Shown: positions 34,307 through 43,358 of the stretch, piece after piece | Numbering within the stretch: the first letter of the stretch is position 1 | Layout: every line of letters begins with the position of its first letter | Assembly: GCA_036555615.1 (NCBI GenBank) | Contig: DATBKZ010000101.1 | Coordinates: 1 to 64,000, forward strand | Length of the DNA stretch: 64,000 bases | Source of the DNA: SG8-41 sp036555615 | Lineage (GTDB): Bacteria; Pseudomonadota; Gammaproteobacteria; Burkholderiales; SG8-41 | Reading direction: 5' to 3' | Translations under genes and position numbers: made by a program | Notes under the pieces: model-generated | What the model was told of the DNA's origin: nothing | The model's database searches: none | The model's input: the letters and a program-made list of their open reading frames with translations, nothing else

Positions 34307-34905
34307 CAGGCCACGGCGCCCTGATCTGTGGCGTCGATGAAGCGGGACGCGGACCGCTAGCCGGTCCGGTATTTGCCGCGGCAGTGATCCTCGACCCGGC
34401 GCGGCCGATCCGCGGGATTGCGGATTCCAAGGCGTTGAGCGCACCCCGGCGTGAAGCCCTGGCGGCAGAGATCCAGTTGCACGCCGCGGCGTGGGCAGTG
34501 GCGAGCGCGAGCGTCGAGGAAATCGACACCCTCAACATCCTGCAGGCGAGCCTGCTCGCGATGCGCCGCGCGGTGGAGGGCCTTGCCGTCGCGCCGCGCG
34601 AAGTGTGGGTGGATGGATTGCATTGCCCCATCCTGGCGTTTCCCGTGCGCCGCGTGGTGCACGGGGACGCAACGTTCGCCAGCATCGGGGCCGCCTCGAT
34701 CATCGCGAAAGTCGCGCGCGACGCGGAAATGCACGCGCTCCATCGGATCCATCCCTGGTACGGATTCGATCGGCACAAGGGGTATCCCACCGCTGCGCAC
34801 CTGGCGGCGCTGCGCGCGCACGGCGCCTGCGCCGCGCACCGGCGCACCTTCGCTCCCGTGCGCCTGCTGCTGGGAGATGCGCACAGTTCTCGGGCAGAGC
34901 CGTAG
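34303..34905 (+). CDS. rnhB: Ribonuclease HII
   Basis: Removes RNA from RNA-DNA hybrids and misincorporated ribonucleotides. The 200-residue enzyme has the acidic active site in CGVDEAGRGPLAGPVFAAAV (Asp, Glu), later GDATFASIGAASIIAKVARD (Asp), and HRIHPWYGFDRHKGYPTAAH with the substrate-binding region. The lpxB-rnhB linkage is common in proteobacteria. Confidence 0.96.
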   Translation: MTGHGALICGVDEAGRGPLAGPVFAAAVILDPARPIRGIADSKALSAPRREALAAEIQLHAAAWAVASASVEEIDTLNILQASLLAMRRAVEGLAVAPREVWVDGLHCPILAFPVRRVVHGDATFASIGAASIIAKVARDAEMHALHRIHPWYGFDRHKGYPTAAHLAALRAHGACAAHRRTFAPVRLLLGDAHSSRAEP

Positions 34906-34916
34906 GCGAAGATTGC

Positions 34917-35705
34917 GTGCATCCCCCGAAGCAGATCAACTCCGCCGCCAACCCGCGATACAAGGCGCTGCGCAAGCTCGCGCAGTCGTCCCAGGAGCGG
35001 AGAAAGACCGGTCTGTCGGTGCTCGACGGCGCGCACCTGGCGGCGGCCTACCGCAGGCACGTCGGGCGACCCCGAAGCATCGCGGTGAGCCGCAGCGGCC
35101 TGGCGAATCCGGAAATACAGGCGCTGCTGGAGGACATGGGGGAAGTAGAGATTATTGCGCTCCCCGATGCGCTGTTCCAGGAAATCTCGTCCGTTGCCAC
35201 CCCGACCGGCATCGTGGCGGTCATCGAGACGCCCCGCCCGCAGGCCGTTCCGCGGCGCATGGAATTCTGCGTGATGCTCGAAGACCTCCAGGACCCGGGA
35301 AACGTGGGCTCGATCCTGCGCTCGTGCGCGGCTGCGGGCGCGCGGCAGGTGCTGCTGTCGAAAGGCTCGGTGCACGCCTGGTCGCCACGCGTGGTGCGCG
35401 CAGCCATGGGCGCTCATTTCATGGTGACCATCCACGAGGGCGTGGACTTAGTCGCTGCGGCCCGCGATTTCCCCGGCACGCTGGTCGCGACGGCTCCACA
35501 TGCGGAGAAGAGCCTTTTTGAAACCGACCTCAGGGGCAGAATTGGCTTCATGTTTGGCAACGAGGGCGCCGGTCTCACCGCGTCGCTGCTGGCGGAGGCG
35601 GACTCGGTGGTCTCCATACCCATGCCCGGGGCGGCCGAATCGCTCAATGTCGGAGCGGCTGCCGCGGTATGCCTGTTCGAGCGCGTGCGGCAGTTGCGTC
35701 AATAG
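34917..35705 (+). CDS. TrmH/SpoU-family RNA 2'-O-methyltransferase
   Basis: A 262-residue SPOUT methyltransferase with an N-terminal substrate-binding domain (NSAANPRYKALRKLAQSSQERRKTGLSVLDGAHL) and the three SpoU motifs: DLQDPGNVGSILRSCAAAGA, FMFGNEGAGL and IPMPGAAESLNVGAAAAVCLFE. The target nucleotide cannot be read from the sequence; 23S rRNA is likely for this subgroup. The GTG at 34917, 11 bp after rnhB, is the best start, since the N-terminal domain begins right after it. Its stop overlaps the convergent ppsR by 7 bp. Confidence 0.88.
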   Translation: MHPPKQINSAANPRYKALRKLAQSSQERRKTGLSVLDGAHLAAAYRRHVGRPRSIAVSRSGLANPEIQALLEDMGEVEIIALPDALFQEISSVATPTGIVAVIETPRPQAVPRRMEFCVMLEDLQDPGNVGSILRSCAAAGARQVLLSKGSVHAWSPRVVRAAMGAHFMVTIHEGVDLVAAARDFPGTLVATAPHAEKSLFETDLRGRIGFMFGNEGAGLTASLLAEADSVVSIPMPGAAESLNVGAAAAVCLFERVRQLRQ

Positions 35706-36523
35706 ATGCGCCGCACCAGCTTCGCCTCGTGGAGGATGGTGGTCGCAAGCTCCTCGACCGACTTGTGGGTGGCATCGAGAAACGGGATGCCTTCCTGACG
35801 CATCAGCGCCTCCGCCTCGCGCACCTCGAACTCGCAGTTCGCGCGGGTCGCGTACTGGCTGCCGGGCCGGCGCTCGTTGCGGATCTGCTCGAGTCGCTCG
35901 GGCTTGATGGTGAGGCCATAGAGCTTCCCGCGCAGGGAGCGTAGCTGCGCGGGCAGGCGCATGCTGCTGAAATCCTCCGGTATGAGAGGATAGTTGGCGG
36001 CGCGGATGCCGTACTGCATCGACAGATAGAGGCAGGTCGGCGTCTTTCCGCAGCGCGAGACTCCGATCAGCACGACGTCCGCCTCGGACAGGTCGCGGCC
36101 CGACACGCCGTCGTCGTGCGAGAGCGTGTAGTTCACCGACTCGATGCGGTGATGGTAATTGACGAAGTCGGCCACGCTGTGCGAGCGCCCGATGGCGTGC
36201 GAGGCGCGCACGCCCAGCTCGCGCTCGAGCGGCGAGATGAAGATCTCGAAGCAATCGAGGAACAGCGCATCGGCCTCGCCGACCACCTGCGCAATTTCGG
36301 TGCGGGCAAGCGTGCTGATGACGATCGGGCGCTCGCCGTCGGCGGCGCCCTGCTGATTGACCCGGCTTACGACGTCGCGCGCCTTCTCGATGGTGTCGAC
36401 GAACGGCAGCGTCACCTCGTTGAAGCGCACCTTGTCAAACTGGGTGAGCAGGCTGTGGCCGAGCATCTCGGCGGTGATGCCGGTGCGGTCGGAGACGAAG
36501 AAAGCGGTGCGGGCTCGCGCCAT
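35699..36523 (-). CDS. ppsR: PEP synthase regulatory kinase/pyrophosphorylase PpsR
   Basis: DUF299 bifunctional protein: ADP-dependent kinase that inactivates PEP synthase by threonine phosphorylation, and phosphate-dependent pyrophosphorylase that restores it. The 274-residue protein starts ARARTAFFVSDRTGITAEMLGHSLL. It has the P-loop-like GVSRCGKTPTCLYLSMQYG and the conserved C-terminal TRANCEFEVREAEALM and ATHKSVEELATTIL. It diverges from its target ppsA across 78 bp. Confidence 0.94.
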   Translation of the reverse strand: MARARTAFFVSDRTGITAEMLGHSLLTQFDKVRFNEVTLPFVDTIEKARDVVSRVNQQGAADGERPIVISTLARTEIAQVVGEADALFLDCFEIFISPLERELGVRASHAIGRSHSVADFVNYHHRIESVNYTLSHDDGVSGRDLSEADVVLIGVSRCGKTPTCLYLSMQYGIRAANYPLIPEDFSSMRLPAQLRSLRGKLYGLTIKPERLEQIRNERRPGSQYATRANCEFEVREAEALMRQEGIPFLDATHKSVEELATTILHEAKLVRRIY

Positions 36524-36552
36524 CGATCCTGCCTGATGCGTGTTTTGCCGGT

Positions 36553-36581
36553 AAAATAACTTCTTTTCCTGCAATCCACAA
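36553..36581 (-). promoter_or_regulatory. ppsR promoter overlapping a ppsA -10
   Basis: On the minus strand TTGTGG (36581-36576), 17 bases and TATTTT (36558-36553) form a promoter for ppsR. The same bases read on the plus strand give TAAAAT (36552-36557), a -10 for ppsA with a poor -35. The two promoters would compete for polymerase, so an enzyme and its inactivator may be set against each other at transcription. The ppsA assignment is the weaker of the two. Confidence 0.5.
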
Positions 36582-36601
36582 TCAGCCTCACGCCCGCAGC
36601 C

Positions 36602-38995
36602 ATGAGCGACACCCGCCTGATCCTCGATTTTTCGAACGTGCGCATGAAGGACGTGGCGCAGGTCGGGGGCAAGAACGCCTCGCTCGGCGAGATGATGAGC
36701 CAGCTGGGGGACGCCGGCGTGCGGGTGCCGGGGGGATTCGCCACGACGGCGCACGCCTACCGCGAGTTCCTGGCGCAGGGCAAGCTCGACCAGCGGGTTG
36801 CCACGCGCCTGCGGGGGCTGGATGTCTCCGATGTTTCGGCGCTGGCGCGCGCCGGCGAGGAGATCAGGGGCTGGATTCTGGCGCAGGAACTTCCCGCGCG
36901 GCTGCAGCAGGAGATCGGCCACGCCTACCGGAGGCTGGCGGATGGCACTGGGGCGGATGCCACCTTCGCGGTGCGCTCCTCGGCAACGGCCGAAGATCTT
37001 CCCGATGCCTCCTTCGCCGGCCAGCAGGAGACGGTGCTCAACGTGCATGGGCTCGACGATGTCTGCAGCGCGGTGAGGCGGGTCTTCGCGTCGCTCTACA
37101 ACGACCGCGCCATCGCCTACCGCGTGCACAAGGGCTTCACGCACGACGAGGTGGCGCTCTCAGCGGGCATCCAGCGCATGGTGCGCAGCGACCTGGGCGC
37201 GAGCGGCGTGATCTTCACGCTCGACACCGAGTCGGGCTTCGACCAGGTCGTGTTCATCACCTCGGCCTACGGGCTGGGCGAGACGGTGGTGCAGGGCAAG
37301 GTCAACCCCGACGAGTTCTACGTCTACAAGCGCGCCCTGCGCGAGCGGAAGCTCGCGATACTGCGCCGGGGGCTCGGCTCGAAGGCGGTCAAGATGGTGT
37401 ATGCCGACGCGCGGCGGTCGGGCCAGTCGGTGGCGACCGTGAGCGTGCCCGAGGCCGACCGGCGCCGCTTCTCGATCACCGACGCCGAAGTGGAGGAGCT
37501 GGCGCGCTACGCGATGGCGATCGAGGACCATTACCGGCGGCCGATGGACATCGAGTGGGGCAAGGACGGCATCGACGGCAAGCTCTATGTGCTGCAGGCG
37601 CGCCCGGAGACCGTGAAAGCAGCGGAGAAGGTCGACTCGCTGCGGCGCTACCGGCTGAAGAGCCGCTCCGAAGTGCTCGCGACGGGGCGCGCGATCGGCC
37701 AGCGGATCGGCAGCGGCCCGGTCCGCGTGGTGCGTGGCGCCGCCGAGATGTCACGCGTGCGCGACGGCGACGTGCTGGTGACGGACATGACTGATCCCGA
37801 TTGGGAACCCGTGATGAAACGCACCGCGGCCATCGTCACCAACCGCGGTGGCCGCACCTGCCACGCGGCCATCATCGCGCGCGAGCTCGGCATACCCGCG
37901 GTAGTGGGCTGTGGCGACGCGACGCAGGTGCTGAAGGACGGGCGCCCGGTCACGGTGTCCTGCGCCGAGGGCGACACCGGATTCGTTTACCGGGGAATCC
38001 TCGAAACCGAGGTGCTCGACCTCTCGTTGAAGGGCATCCCGAGGGCGCCGGTGAAGATCACCATGAACGTCGGCAATCCCGAGCTGGCGTTCGAGTTCCA
38101 GCGCCTGCCCAACGAGGGGGTGGGGCTCGCGCGGCTTGAATTCATCATCGCGCGCATGATCGGCGTGCATCCCAGGGCCGTGCTGGCCTATCCGGATCTG
38201 GGATCCGATCTCAAGCTCGCGGTGGAAGAGCACAGCGCGGGCTACCCCGACCCGGTGACGTTCTATGTGGAGAAGCTCACGGAGGGCATTGCCACGCTCG
38301 GGGCGGCGTTCTGGCCCAAGCCGGTGATCGTGCGCCTGTCCGATTTCAAGTCCAACGAGTACTCCGCCCTCACGGGCGGCGCGCGCTACGAGCCGCGCGA
38401 GGAGAATCCGATGCTCGGCTTCCGGGGCGCCGGACGTTACCTCGATCCGTCATTCCGGGACTGCTTCGAGCTCGAGTGCCGCGCGTTGAAGAAGGTTCGC
38501 AACGACATGGGGCTCACCAACATCGAGATCATGGTGCCGTTCGTGCGCACCGTGTCGGAGGCGCGCAAGGTCCTGGAGCTCCTCGCCGCCAACGGACTGA
38601 AGCGCGGGGAGAACGGGCTGCGGGTCGTCATGATGTGCGAGCTGCCGTCGAACGCGGTCCTCGCCGATCAGTTCCTCGAGCATTTCGACGGGTTCTCGAT
38701 CGGCTCCAATGACATGACCCAGCTCACGCTGGGCCTCGACCGCGACTCGGGGATCATTGCCGCGACCTTCGACGAGCGTGACCCGGCGGTGAAACAGATG
38801 CTGCATCTCGCCATCCAGGCGTGCCGGCGCACGGGCAAGTACGTCGGCATCTGCGGACAGGGGCCGTCCGACCACCCGGATCTCGCAAAATGGCTGGTGG
38901 AGGAGGGCATCGAGAGCCTCTCGCTCAATCCCGATACGGTCATCGAAACCTGGCTCTACCTTGCCAGGGAGTCTCCCGGGGAGCAATCAGGTTAG
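36602..38995 (+). CDS. ppsA: Phosphoenolpyruvate synthase
   Basis: Converts pyruvate, ATP and water to PEP, AMP and phosphate for gluconeogenesis. The 797-residue enzyme has the N-terminal nucleotide-binding domain (VGGKNASLGEMMSQL, AVRSSATAEDLPDASFAGQQ). The swivelling phosphohistidine domain carries the catalytic His in TNRGGRTCHAAIIARELG. The C-terminal TIM barrel includes NIEIMVPFVRT, SIGSNDMTQLTLGLDRDSG and the active-site Cys region YVGICGQGPSDHPDL. PpsR is encoded divergently. Confidence 0.97.
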   Translation: MSDTRLILDFSNVRMKDVAQVGGKNASLGEMMSQLGDAGVRVPGGFATTAHAYREFLAQGKLDQRVATRLRGLDVSDVSALARAGEEIRGWILAQELPARLQQEIGHAYRRLADGTGADATFAVRSSATAEDLPDASFAGQQETVLNVHGLDDVCSAVRRVFASLYNDRAIAYRVHKGFTHDEVALSAGIQRMVRSDLGASGVIFTLDTESGFDQVVFITSAYGLGETVVQGKVNPDEFYVYKRALRERKLAILRRGLGSKAVKMVYADARRSGQSVATVSVPEADRRRFSITDAEVEELARYAMAIEDHYRRPMDIEWGKDGIDGKLYVLQARPETVKAAEKVDSLRRYRLKSRSEVLATGRAIGQRIGSGPVRVVRGAAEMSRVRDGDVLVTDMTDPDWEPVMKRTAAIVTNRGGRTCHAAIIARELGIPAVVGCGDATQVLKDGRPVTVSCAEGDTGFVYRGILETEVLDLSLKGIPRAPVKITMNVGNPELAFEFQRLPNEGVGLARLEFIIARMIGVHPRAVLAYPDLGSDLKLAVEEHSAGYPDPVTFYVEKLTEGIATLGAAFWPKPVIVRLSDFKSNEYSALTGGARYEPREENPMLGFRGAGRYLDPSFRDCFELECRALKKVRNDMGLTNIEIMVPFVRTVSEARKVLELLAANGLKRGENGLRVVMMCELPSNAVLADQFLEHFDGFSIGSNDMTQLTLGLDRDSGIIAATFDERDPAVKQMLHLAIQACRRTGKYVGICGQGPSDHPDLAKWLVEEGIESLSLNPDTVIETWLYLARESPGEQSG

Positions 38996-39030
38996 ACGCG
39001 CCTGCGCGGACGGCCGCAGCGCGCGAGTCA

Positions 39031-39059
39031 TTGGACGGCGCGCTGATTTCCGATAAAAT
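39031..39059 (+). promoter_or_regulatory. pyrG promoter
   Basis: TTGGAC (39031-39036), a 17-base spacer and TAAAAT (39054-39059) make a strong sigma-70 promoter in the 86-bp gap after ppsA. The bases around the -10, CTGATTTCCGATAAAATACG and the next C, recur with one change before lepA at 54917-54937. Confidence 0.7.
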
Positions 39060-39081
39060 ACGCAAACCGTCGGCGTATGCG

Positions 39082-40764
39082 ATGAGCAACAAATACATCT
39101 TTGTCACGGGTGGGGTCGTATCCTCTCTGGGCAAAGGCATCGCCGCCGCCTCCCTCGCCGCGATTCTCGAGTCCCGCGGCCTCAAGATCTCGATGGTCAA
39201 GCTCGATCCCTATCTCAACGTGGATCCGGGGACCATGAGCCCGTTTCAGCACGGTGAAGTCTTCGTCACCGAGGATGGCGCCGAGACCGACCTGGACCTC
39301 GGCCATTACGAGCGCTTTCTGCACGCCAAGATGTCGAAGCGCAACAACTTCACCACTGGCCAGATTTACGAAAGCGTGATCCGGAAGGAGCGCCGGGGCG
39401 ACTACCTCGGCGGCACGGTTCAGGTCATCCCGCACATTACCGACGAAATCAAGCATTTCATCCGCCGCGGGGCCGGCGAAGCGCAGGTGACGATCGTGGA
39501 AATCGGCGGCACGGTGGGCGACATCGAGTCGTTGCCGTTCCTGGAGGCGATCCGCCAGATGGGGATCGAGCTGGGACGCGAGAACTGCTGCTACATCCAC
39601 TTGACCCTGGTGCCCTACGTCGCGGCGGCCGGCGAGATCAAGACCAAGCCGACGCAGCACTCCGTGAAGGAGCTGCGCGAGATCGGGATCCAACCCGATG
39701 TGCTGCTGGGGCGCACCGACCGCCCCCTGCCGGAAGACGAACGCCGCAAGATCGCTCTCTTCACCAACGTCCCGATGGAAGCCGTGATCTCGGCCGTGGA
39801 TGTGGACAGCATCTACAGGATTCCCGGCATGCTGCACGCGCAGAAGCTGGACGACATCGTGTGCCGTAAGCTGGGCTTGAACCCGCCGCCCGCCAATCTG
39901 TCGAGCTGGGAGCGGCTGGTGCACGCCCTCGAGCATCCCCAGCGCACGGTCAACATCGCGCTGGTGGGCAAGTACGTCGATTTGACCGAATCGTACAAGT
40001 CGCTGACGGAGGCGCTGATCCACGCCGGCATCCATACCGGCGCACGGGTCAAGATTCATTACGTTGATTCGGAAAGCATCGAGAAGAACGGAATCGCCAG
40101 CCTCCAGAACATGGATGCGATCCTGGTGCCGGGCGGCTTTGGCAAGCGCGGCGTCGAAGGCAAGATCAGGGCTATCCGCTACGCGCGCGAGGCCGGGGTG
40201 CCGTATCTGGGCATCTGCCTGGGCATGCAGCTCGCCGTGATCGAGTTTGCCCGCAACATGGCGGGGCTCGCCGGCGCCCACAGCACGGAATTCGACCCCG
40301 AAACCCCCCATCCGGTCATTGCCCTCATCACGGAGTGGCAGGACCGCGACGGGCGCATCGAGCGGCGCGATGCGCAGTCCAATCTCGGCGGCACGATGCG
40401 CCTCGGCGGCCAGGAATGCGTGCTCGAGCCGGATTCCATCGTGCGCCGGATCTACGGTCAGGATCGCATCATGGAGCGGCACCGGCATCGCTATGAAGTC
40501 AACAACCATTATCTGGCGCGGCTCAAGGCGGCGGGGCTGAAGGTCAGCGGGACGTCGGCGCAGGACAAGCTGTGCGAGATGATCGAGTTGCCAGCCCATC
40601 CCTGGTTCGTGGGCTGCCAGTTCCATCCCGAATTCACCTCGACCCCCCGCAACGGCCATCCGCTGTTCAAGGCGTTCGTGCAGGCGGCGCTGAGCTACTC
40701 CACGCGGCCGGGCGAGGCCCCGGGCCTGGCGGGGGACCCCGGCCGGTTGAAGAGCATCGCCTGA
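39082..40764 (+). CDS. pyrG: CTP synthase
   Basis: Makes CTP from UTP with glutamine as nitrogen donor. The 560-residue enzyme begins MSNKYIFVTGGVVSSLGKG (P-loop of the synthase domain), followed by KLDPYLNVDPGTMSPFQHGEVFV. The C-terminal glutamine amidotransferase domain has the nucleophile Cys in LGICLGMQLAVIEFAR and the His/Glu in QFHPEFTSTPRNGHPLF. A longer in-frame start at 38821 would lie inside ppsA, so 39082 is used. kdsA follows after 85 bp. Confidence 0.97.
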   Translation: MSNKYIFVTGGVVSSLGKGIAAASLAAILESRGLKISMVKLDPYLNVDPGTMSPFQHGEVFVTEDGAETDLDLGHYERFLHAKMSKRNNFTTGQIYESVIRKERRGDYLGGTVQVIPHITDEIKHFIRRGAGEAQVTIVEIGGTVGDIESLPFLEAIRQMGIELGRENCCYIHLTLVPYVAAAGEIKTKPTQHSVKELREIGIQPDVLLGRTDRPLPEDERRKIALFTNVPMEAVISAVDVDSIYRIPGMLHAQKLDDIVCRKLGLNPPPANLSSWERLVHALEHPQRTVNIALVGKYVDLTESYKSLTEALIHAGIHTGARVKIHYVDSESIEKNGIASLQNMDAILVPGGFGKRGVEGKIRAIRYAREAGVPYLGICLGMQLAVIEFARNMAGLAGAHSTEFDPETPHPVIALITEWQDRDGRIERRDAQSNLGGTMRLGGQECVLEPDSIVRRIYGQDRIMERHRHRYEVNNHYLARLKAAGLKVSGTSAQDKLCEMIELPAHPWFVGCQFHPEFTSTPRNGHPLFKAFVQAALSYSTRPGEAPGLAGDPGRLKSIA

Positions 40765-40849
40765 GGGCCGCAAGCGTGATCCTTTGCCCGCGACAAGCGC
40801 AGCTGGCGTCGTCGCCGCGCCGCGGCGGCCAGCCTGCAATCGCGCCGCG

Positions 40850-41695
40850 ATGAGCCCAATGGACCTCTGCGGCTTCAAGGCCGGCCTCGATCAGCCGTTG
40901 TTTCTGATAGCGGGACCCTGCGTCGTCGAGTCCCGCGATCTCGCGCTGGACACGGCGGGAGCCCTCAAGGAGATCTGCGCCGGGCTGGGCGTGCATTTCA
41001 TCTTCAAGGCGTCGTACGACAAGGCCAACCGCACGTCGCTGAAGTCGTTCCGGGGCTTGGGCATGGATAAGGGGCTCGAGATCCTGGGTGAAGTCAGAAA
41101 AAAGGTCGGGGTACCGGTCCTCACCGATGTCCACGAAACGGAGGACATCCCCGCAGTGGCGGCGGCCGTGGACGTGCTGCAAACGCCGGCGTTTCTGTGC
41201 CGGCAAACCGATTTCATCTGTGCGGTCGCGGCTGCGGGCAAGCCGGTGAACATCAAGAAAGGACAGTTTCTCGCTCCGGAAGACATGCGCAACGTGGTGG
41301 AAAAGGCGAAGGCAGCAAGCGGGCGCGCCAACATCCTGGTCTGCGAACGCGGCGTCTCATTTGGCTACCACAATCTGGTTTCCGACATGCGCGCCCTTGC
41401 GATCATGCGCGACACCGGCTGTCCCGTGGTGTTCGATGCCACCCATTCGGTCCAGCTCCCGGGTGGCCAGGGCTCCGCGAGCGGGGGCGAGCGCCAGCAC
41501 GTGCCGGTGCTCGCGCGCGCGGCGGTCGCGAGCGGGATTGCGGGGCTCTTCATGGAAACGCACCCCAATCCGGAGAAGGCGCTGTCCGACGGTCCCAATG
41601 CATGGCCGCTGAAGCTCATGAAGCCGCTGCTTGGCACCCTGCAGGCGCTCGACGGCATGGTCAAGAGCCGCGGCTTCGCCGAAGACCTGCTCTAG
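40850..41695 (+). CDS. kdsA: 3-deoxy-8-phosphooctulonate synthase
   Basis: Condenses PEP and arabinose-5-phosphate to Kdo-8-phosphate for LPS. The 281-residue TIM barrel has LFLIAGPCVVESRDLALDTA, FKASYDKANRTSLKSFRG, TDVHETEDIPAVAAAVDVLQTPAFLCRQTDF and FMETHPNPEKALSDGPNAWP. The starts at 40850 (MSPMDLCGF) and 40859 (MDLCGF) are both plausible. It sits in the conserved pyrG-kdsA-eno-ftsB run; its PEP substrate connects it to the downstream enolase. Confidence 0.96.
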   Translation: MSPMDLCGFKAGLDQPLFLIAGPCVVESRDLALDTAGALKEICAGLGVHFIFKASYDKANRTSLKSFRGLGMDKGLEILGEVRKKVGVPVLTDVHETEDIPAVAAAVDVLQTPAFLCRQTDFICAVAAAGKPVNIKKGQFLAPEDMRNVVEKAKAASGRANILVCERGVSFGYHNLVSDMRALAIMRDTGCPVVFDATHSVQLPGGQGSASGGERQHVPVLARAAVASGIAGLFMETHPNPEKALSDGPNAWPLKLMKPLLGTLQALDGMVKSRGFAEDLL

Positions 41696-41737
41696 GCACC
41701 AGGCGGATTTCAATCCCCGACACCAACAGGAACAAAA

Positions 41738-43021
41738 ATGAGTGCGATCGTTGACGTGATTGCGAGGGAGGTCCTCGATTCCCGCGGCCATCCAACCGTG
41801 GAGGCGGACGTGCTGCTCGAGTCGGGCGTGATGGGTCGCGCGGCGGTGCCCTCGGGGGCTTCCACTGGAAGCCACGAGGCCATTGAGCTGCGGGACGCCG
41901 ATGCCGCGCGCTACGGCGGCAAGGGCGTCCTCAAGGCAGTGGAGAACATCAACACCGAGATCTGCGAAGCGGTGATCGGAGTCGACGCGACCGAGCAAAG
42001 CTTCGTCGACAAGACGCTGATCGAGCTCGACGGCTCCGAGAACAAGGCGCGCCTCGGCGCCAACGCCGTGCTGGCCGTGTCGCTGGCGGTGGCGAAGGCC
42101 GCGGCCGAGGAGTCAGGTCTGCCGCTGCACCGCTATCTCGGCGGAGCCGGGGCGATGGCGATGCCGGTGCCGATGATGAACGTGATCAATGGCGGCGCCC
42201 ACGCGGACAACGGGCTCGACATGCAGGAATTCATGATTGTGCCGGTCGGGTTCACGTCGTTCCGCGAGGCGCTGCGTTGCGGCGCCGAGGTGTTTCACAC
42301 GCTGCGCAAGCTCCTCGCGGGGCGAAAGCTTTCGACCGCCGTGGGCGACGAAGGCGGCTTCGCGCCGCGACTGCCCAAGCACGAGGTGGCGGTGAAGACG
42401 ATCCTCGAAGCGATCGAGGCTGCCGGATACCAGCCGGCCGATCAGGTTGCGCTCGCGCTCGATTGCGCGAGCTCCGCCTTCTTCAAGGACGGAGAGTACA
42501 CGCTCGCCGCGGAGGGGCTTGCGATGTCGTCGTCGCAGTTCGTCGACTATCTCTCGGAGTGGGTGGAAAAATACCCGATCATCAGCATCGAGGACGGCAT
42601 GGCGGAGGACGACTGGGACGGCTGGAAGCTCCTCACGCGGCGGCTCGGCAAGAAGGTGCAGCTGGTGGGGGACGATATCTTTGTCACCAACACCCGCTTG
42701 CTGAAGCAGGGCATCGACCGCGGGGTCGCCAACTCGATCTTGGTCAAGATCAACCAGATCGGAACGCTGACCGAAACCTTCGCCGCGATCGAGATGGCGA
42801 AGCGCGCCGGCTATACCTCCGTGGTGTCGCACCGCTCCGGCGAGACCGAGGACACGACCATTGCCGATATCGCCGTTGCGACGAATGCGCTCCAGATCAA
42901 GACCGGGTCGCTCTCGCGCTCGGACCGGCTCGCCAAGTACAACCAGCTGCTGCGCATCGAGGAGGACCTCGGGGAGGCGGCGAGCTATCCCGGCCGTGGA
43001 GCGTTTTACCAGCTCAGGTGA
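41738..43021 (+). CDS. eno: Enolase
   Basis: Interconverts 2-phosphoglycerate and PEP. The 427-residue protein has VIAREVLDSRGHPTVEADV, the catalytic loop PSGASTGSHEA, GGAHADNGLDMQEFMIVP, the metal-binding YPIISIEDGMAEDDWDGW and VGDDIFVTNTRLL. The C-terminal signature ILVKINQIGTLTET is followed by SHRSGETEDTTIADIAV. It is one of the RNA-degradosome partners in other proteobacteria, which cannot be judged here. Confidence 0.98.
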   Translation: MSAIVDVIAREVLDSRGHPTVEADVLLESGVMGRAAVPSGASTGSHEAIELRDADAARYGGKGVLKAVENINTEICEAVIGVDATEQSFVDKTLIELDGSENKARLGANAVLAVSLAVAKAAAEESGLPLHRYLGGAGAMAMPVPMMNVINGGAHADNGLDMQEFMIVPVGFTSFREALRCGAEVFHTLRKLLAGRKLSTAVGDEGGFAPRLPKHEVAVKTILEAIEAAGYQPADQVALALDCASSAFFKDGEYTLAAEGLAMSSSQFVDYLSEWVEKYPIISIEDGMAEDDWDGWKLLTRRLGKKVQLVGDDIFVTNTRLLKQGIDRGVANSILVKINQIGTLTETFAAIEMAKRAGYTSVVSHRSGETEDTTIADIAVATNALQIKTGSLSRSDRLAKYNQLLRIEEDLGEAASYPGRGAFYQLR

Positions 43022-43048
43022 CGGATCGTGCGCACCGGATAGCGCGCG

Positions 43049-43357
43049 ATGAAGGTGCTGACTCTGGTCCTGGCGGCCCTGATCGTGCTGATCCAGTATC
43101 CGTTGTGGGCGGGAAAGGGAAGCTGGTTCCGGGTGTGGGAGGTGGACCAGCAGATCCGCGCGCAGCGCGAGACGAACCGTGAGCTGAAGGCGCGCAATGC
43201 TGCGCTCGAAGCCGAGGTGCGCGATCTCAAGGTCGGACTGGACGCGGTCGAGGAGCGGGCGCGGAGCGAGCTCGGCATGATCCGGCAGGACGAGATCTTT
43301 TTCCAGGTGCTGGAGGCATCGCCGGCGGCGGCGCCCCGGGAACCCGCGGCGCGCTGA
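43049..43357 (+). CDS. ftsB: Cell division protein FtsB
   Basis: A 102-residue bitopic divisome protein. A short cytoplasmic start leads into a membrane span (VLTLVLAALIVLIQYPLW) and then a periplasmic coiled coil (about 33-73) beginning VWEVDQQIRAQRETNRELKAR. The family ends with ARSELGMIRQDEIFFQVL, the region that contacts FtsL and FtsQ. Position right after eno is the classic ftsB location. It ends 1 bp before folD. Confidence 0.93.
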   Translation: MKVLTLVLAALIVLIQYPLWAGKGSWFRVWEVDQQIRAQRETNRELKARNAALEAEVRDLKVGLDAVEERARSELGMIRQDEIFFQVLEASPAAAPREPAAR

Positions 43358-43358
43358 C

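Noticed and set aside
38996..39025. Hairpin after ppsA as a terminator
   Set aside because: GCGC-TGCG/CGCA-GCGC can pair, but it is short and bulged, has no T-run and lies directly before the pyrG -35.
39028..40878. A 616-codon open frame opposite pyrG
   Set aside because: Shadow frame; rich in Arg, His and Asp in the pattern expected from reading a GC-rich gene backwards.
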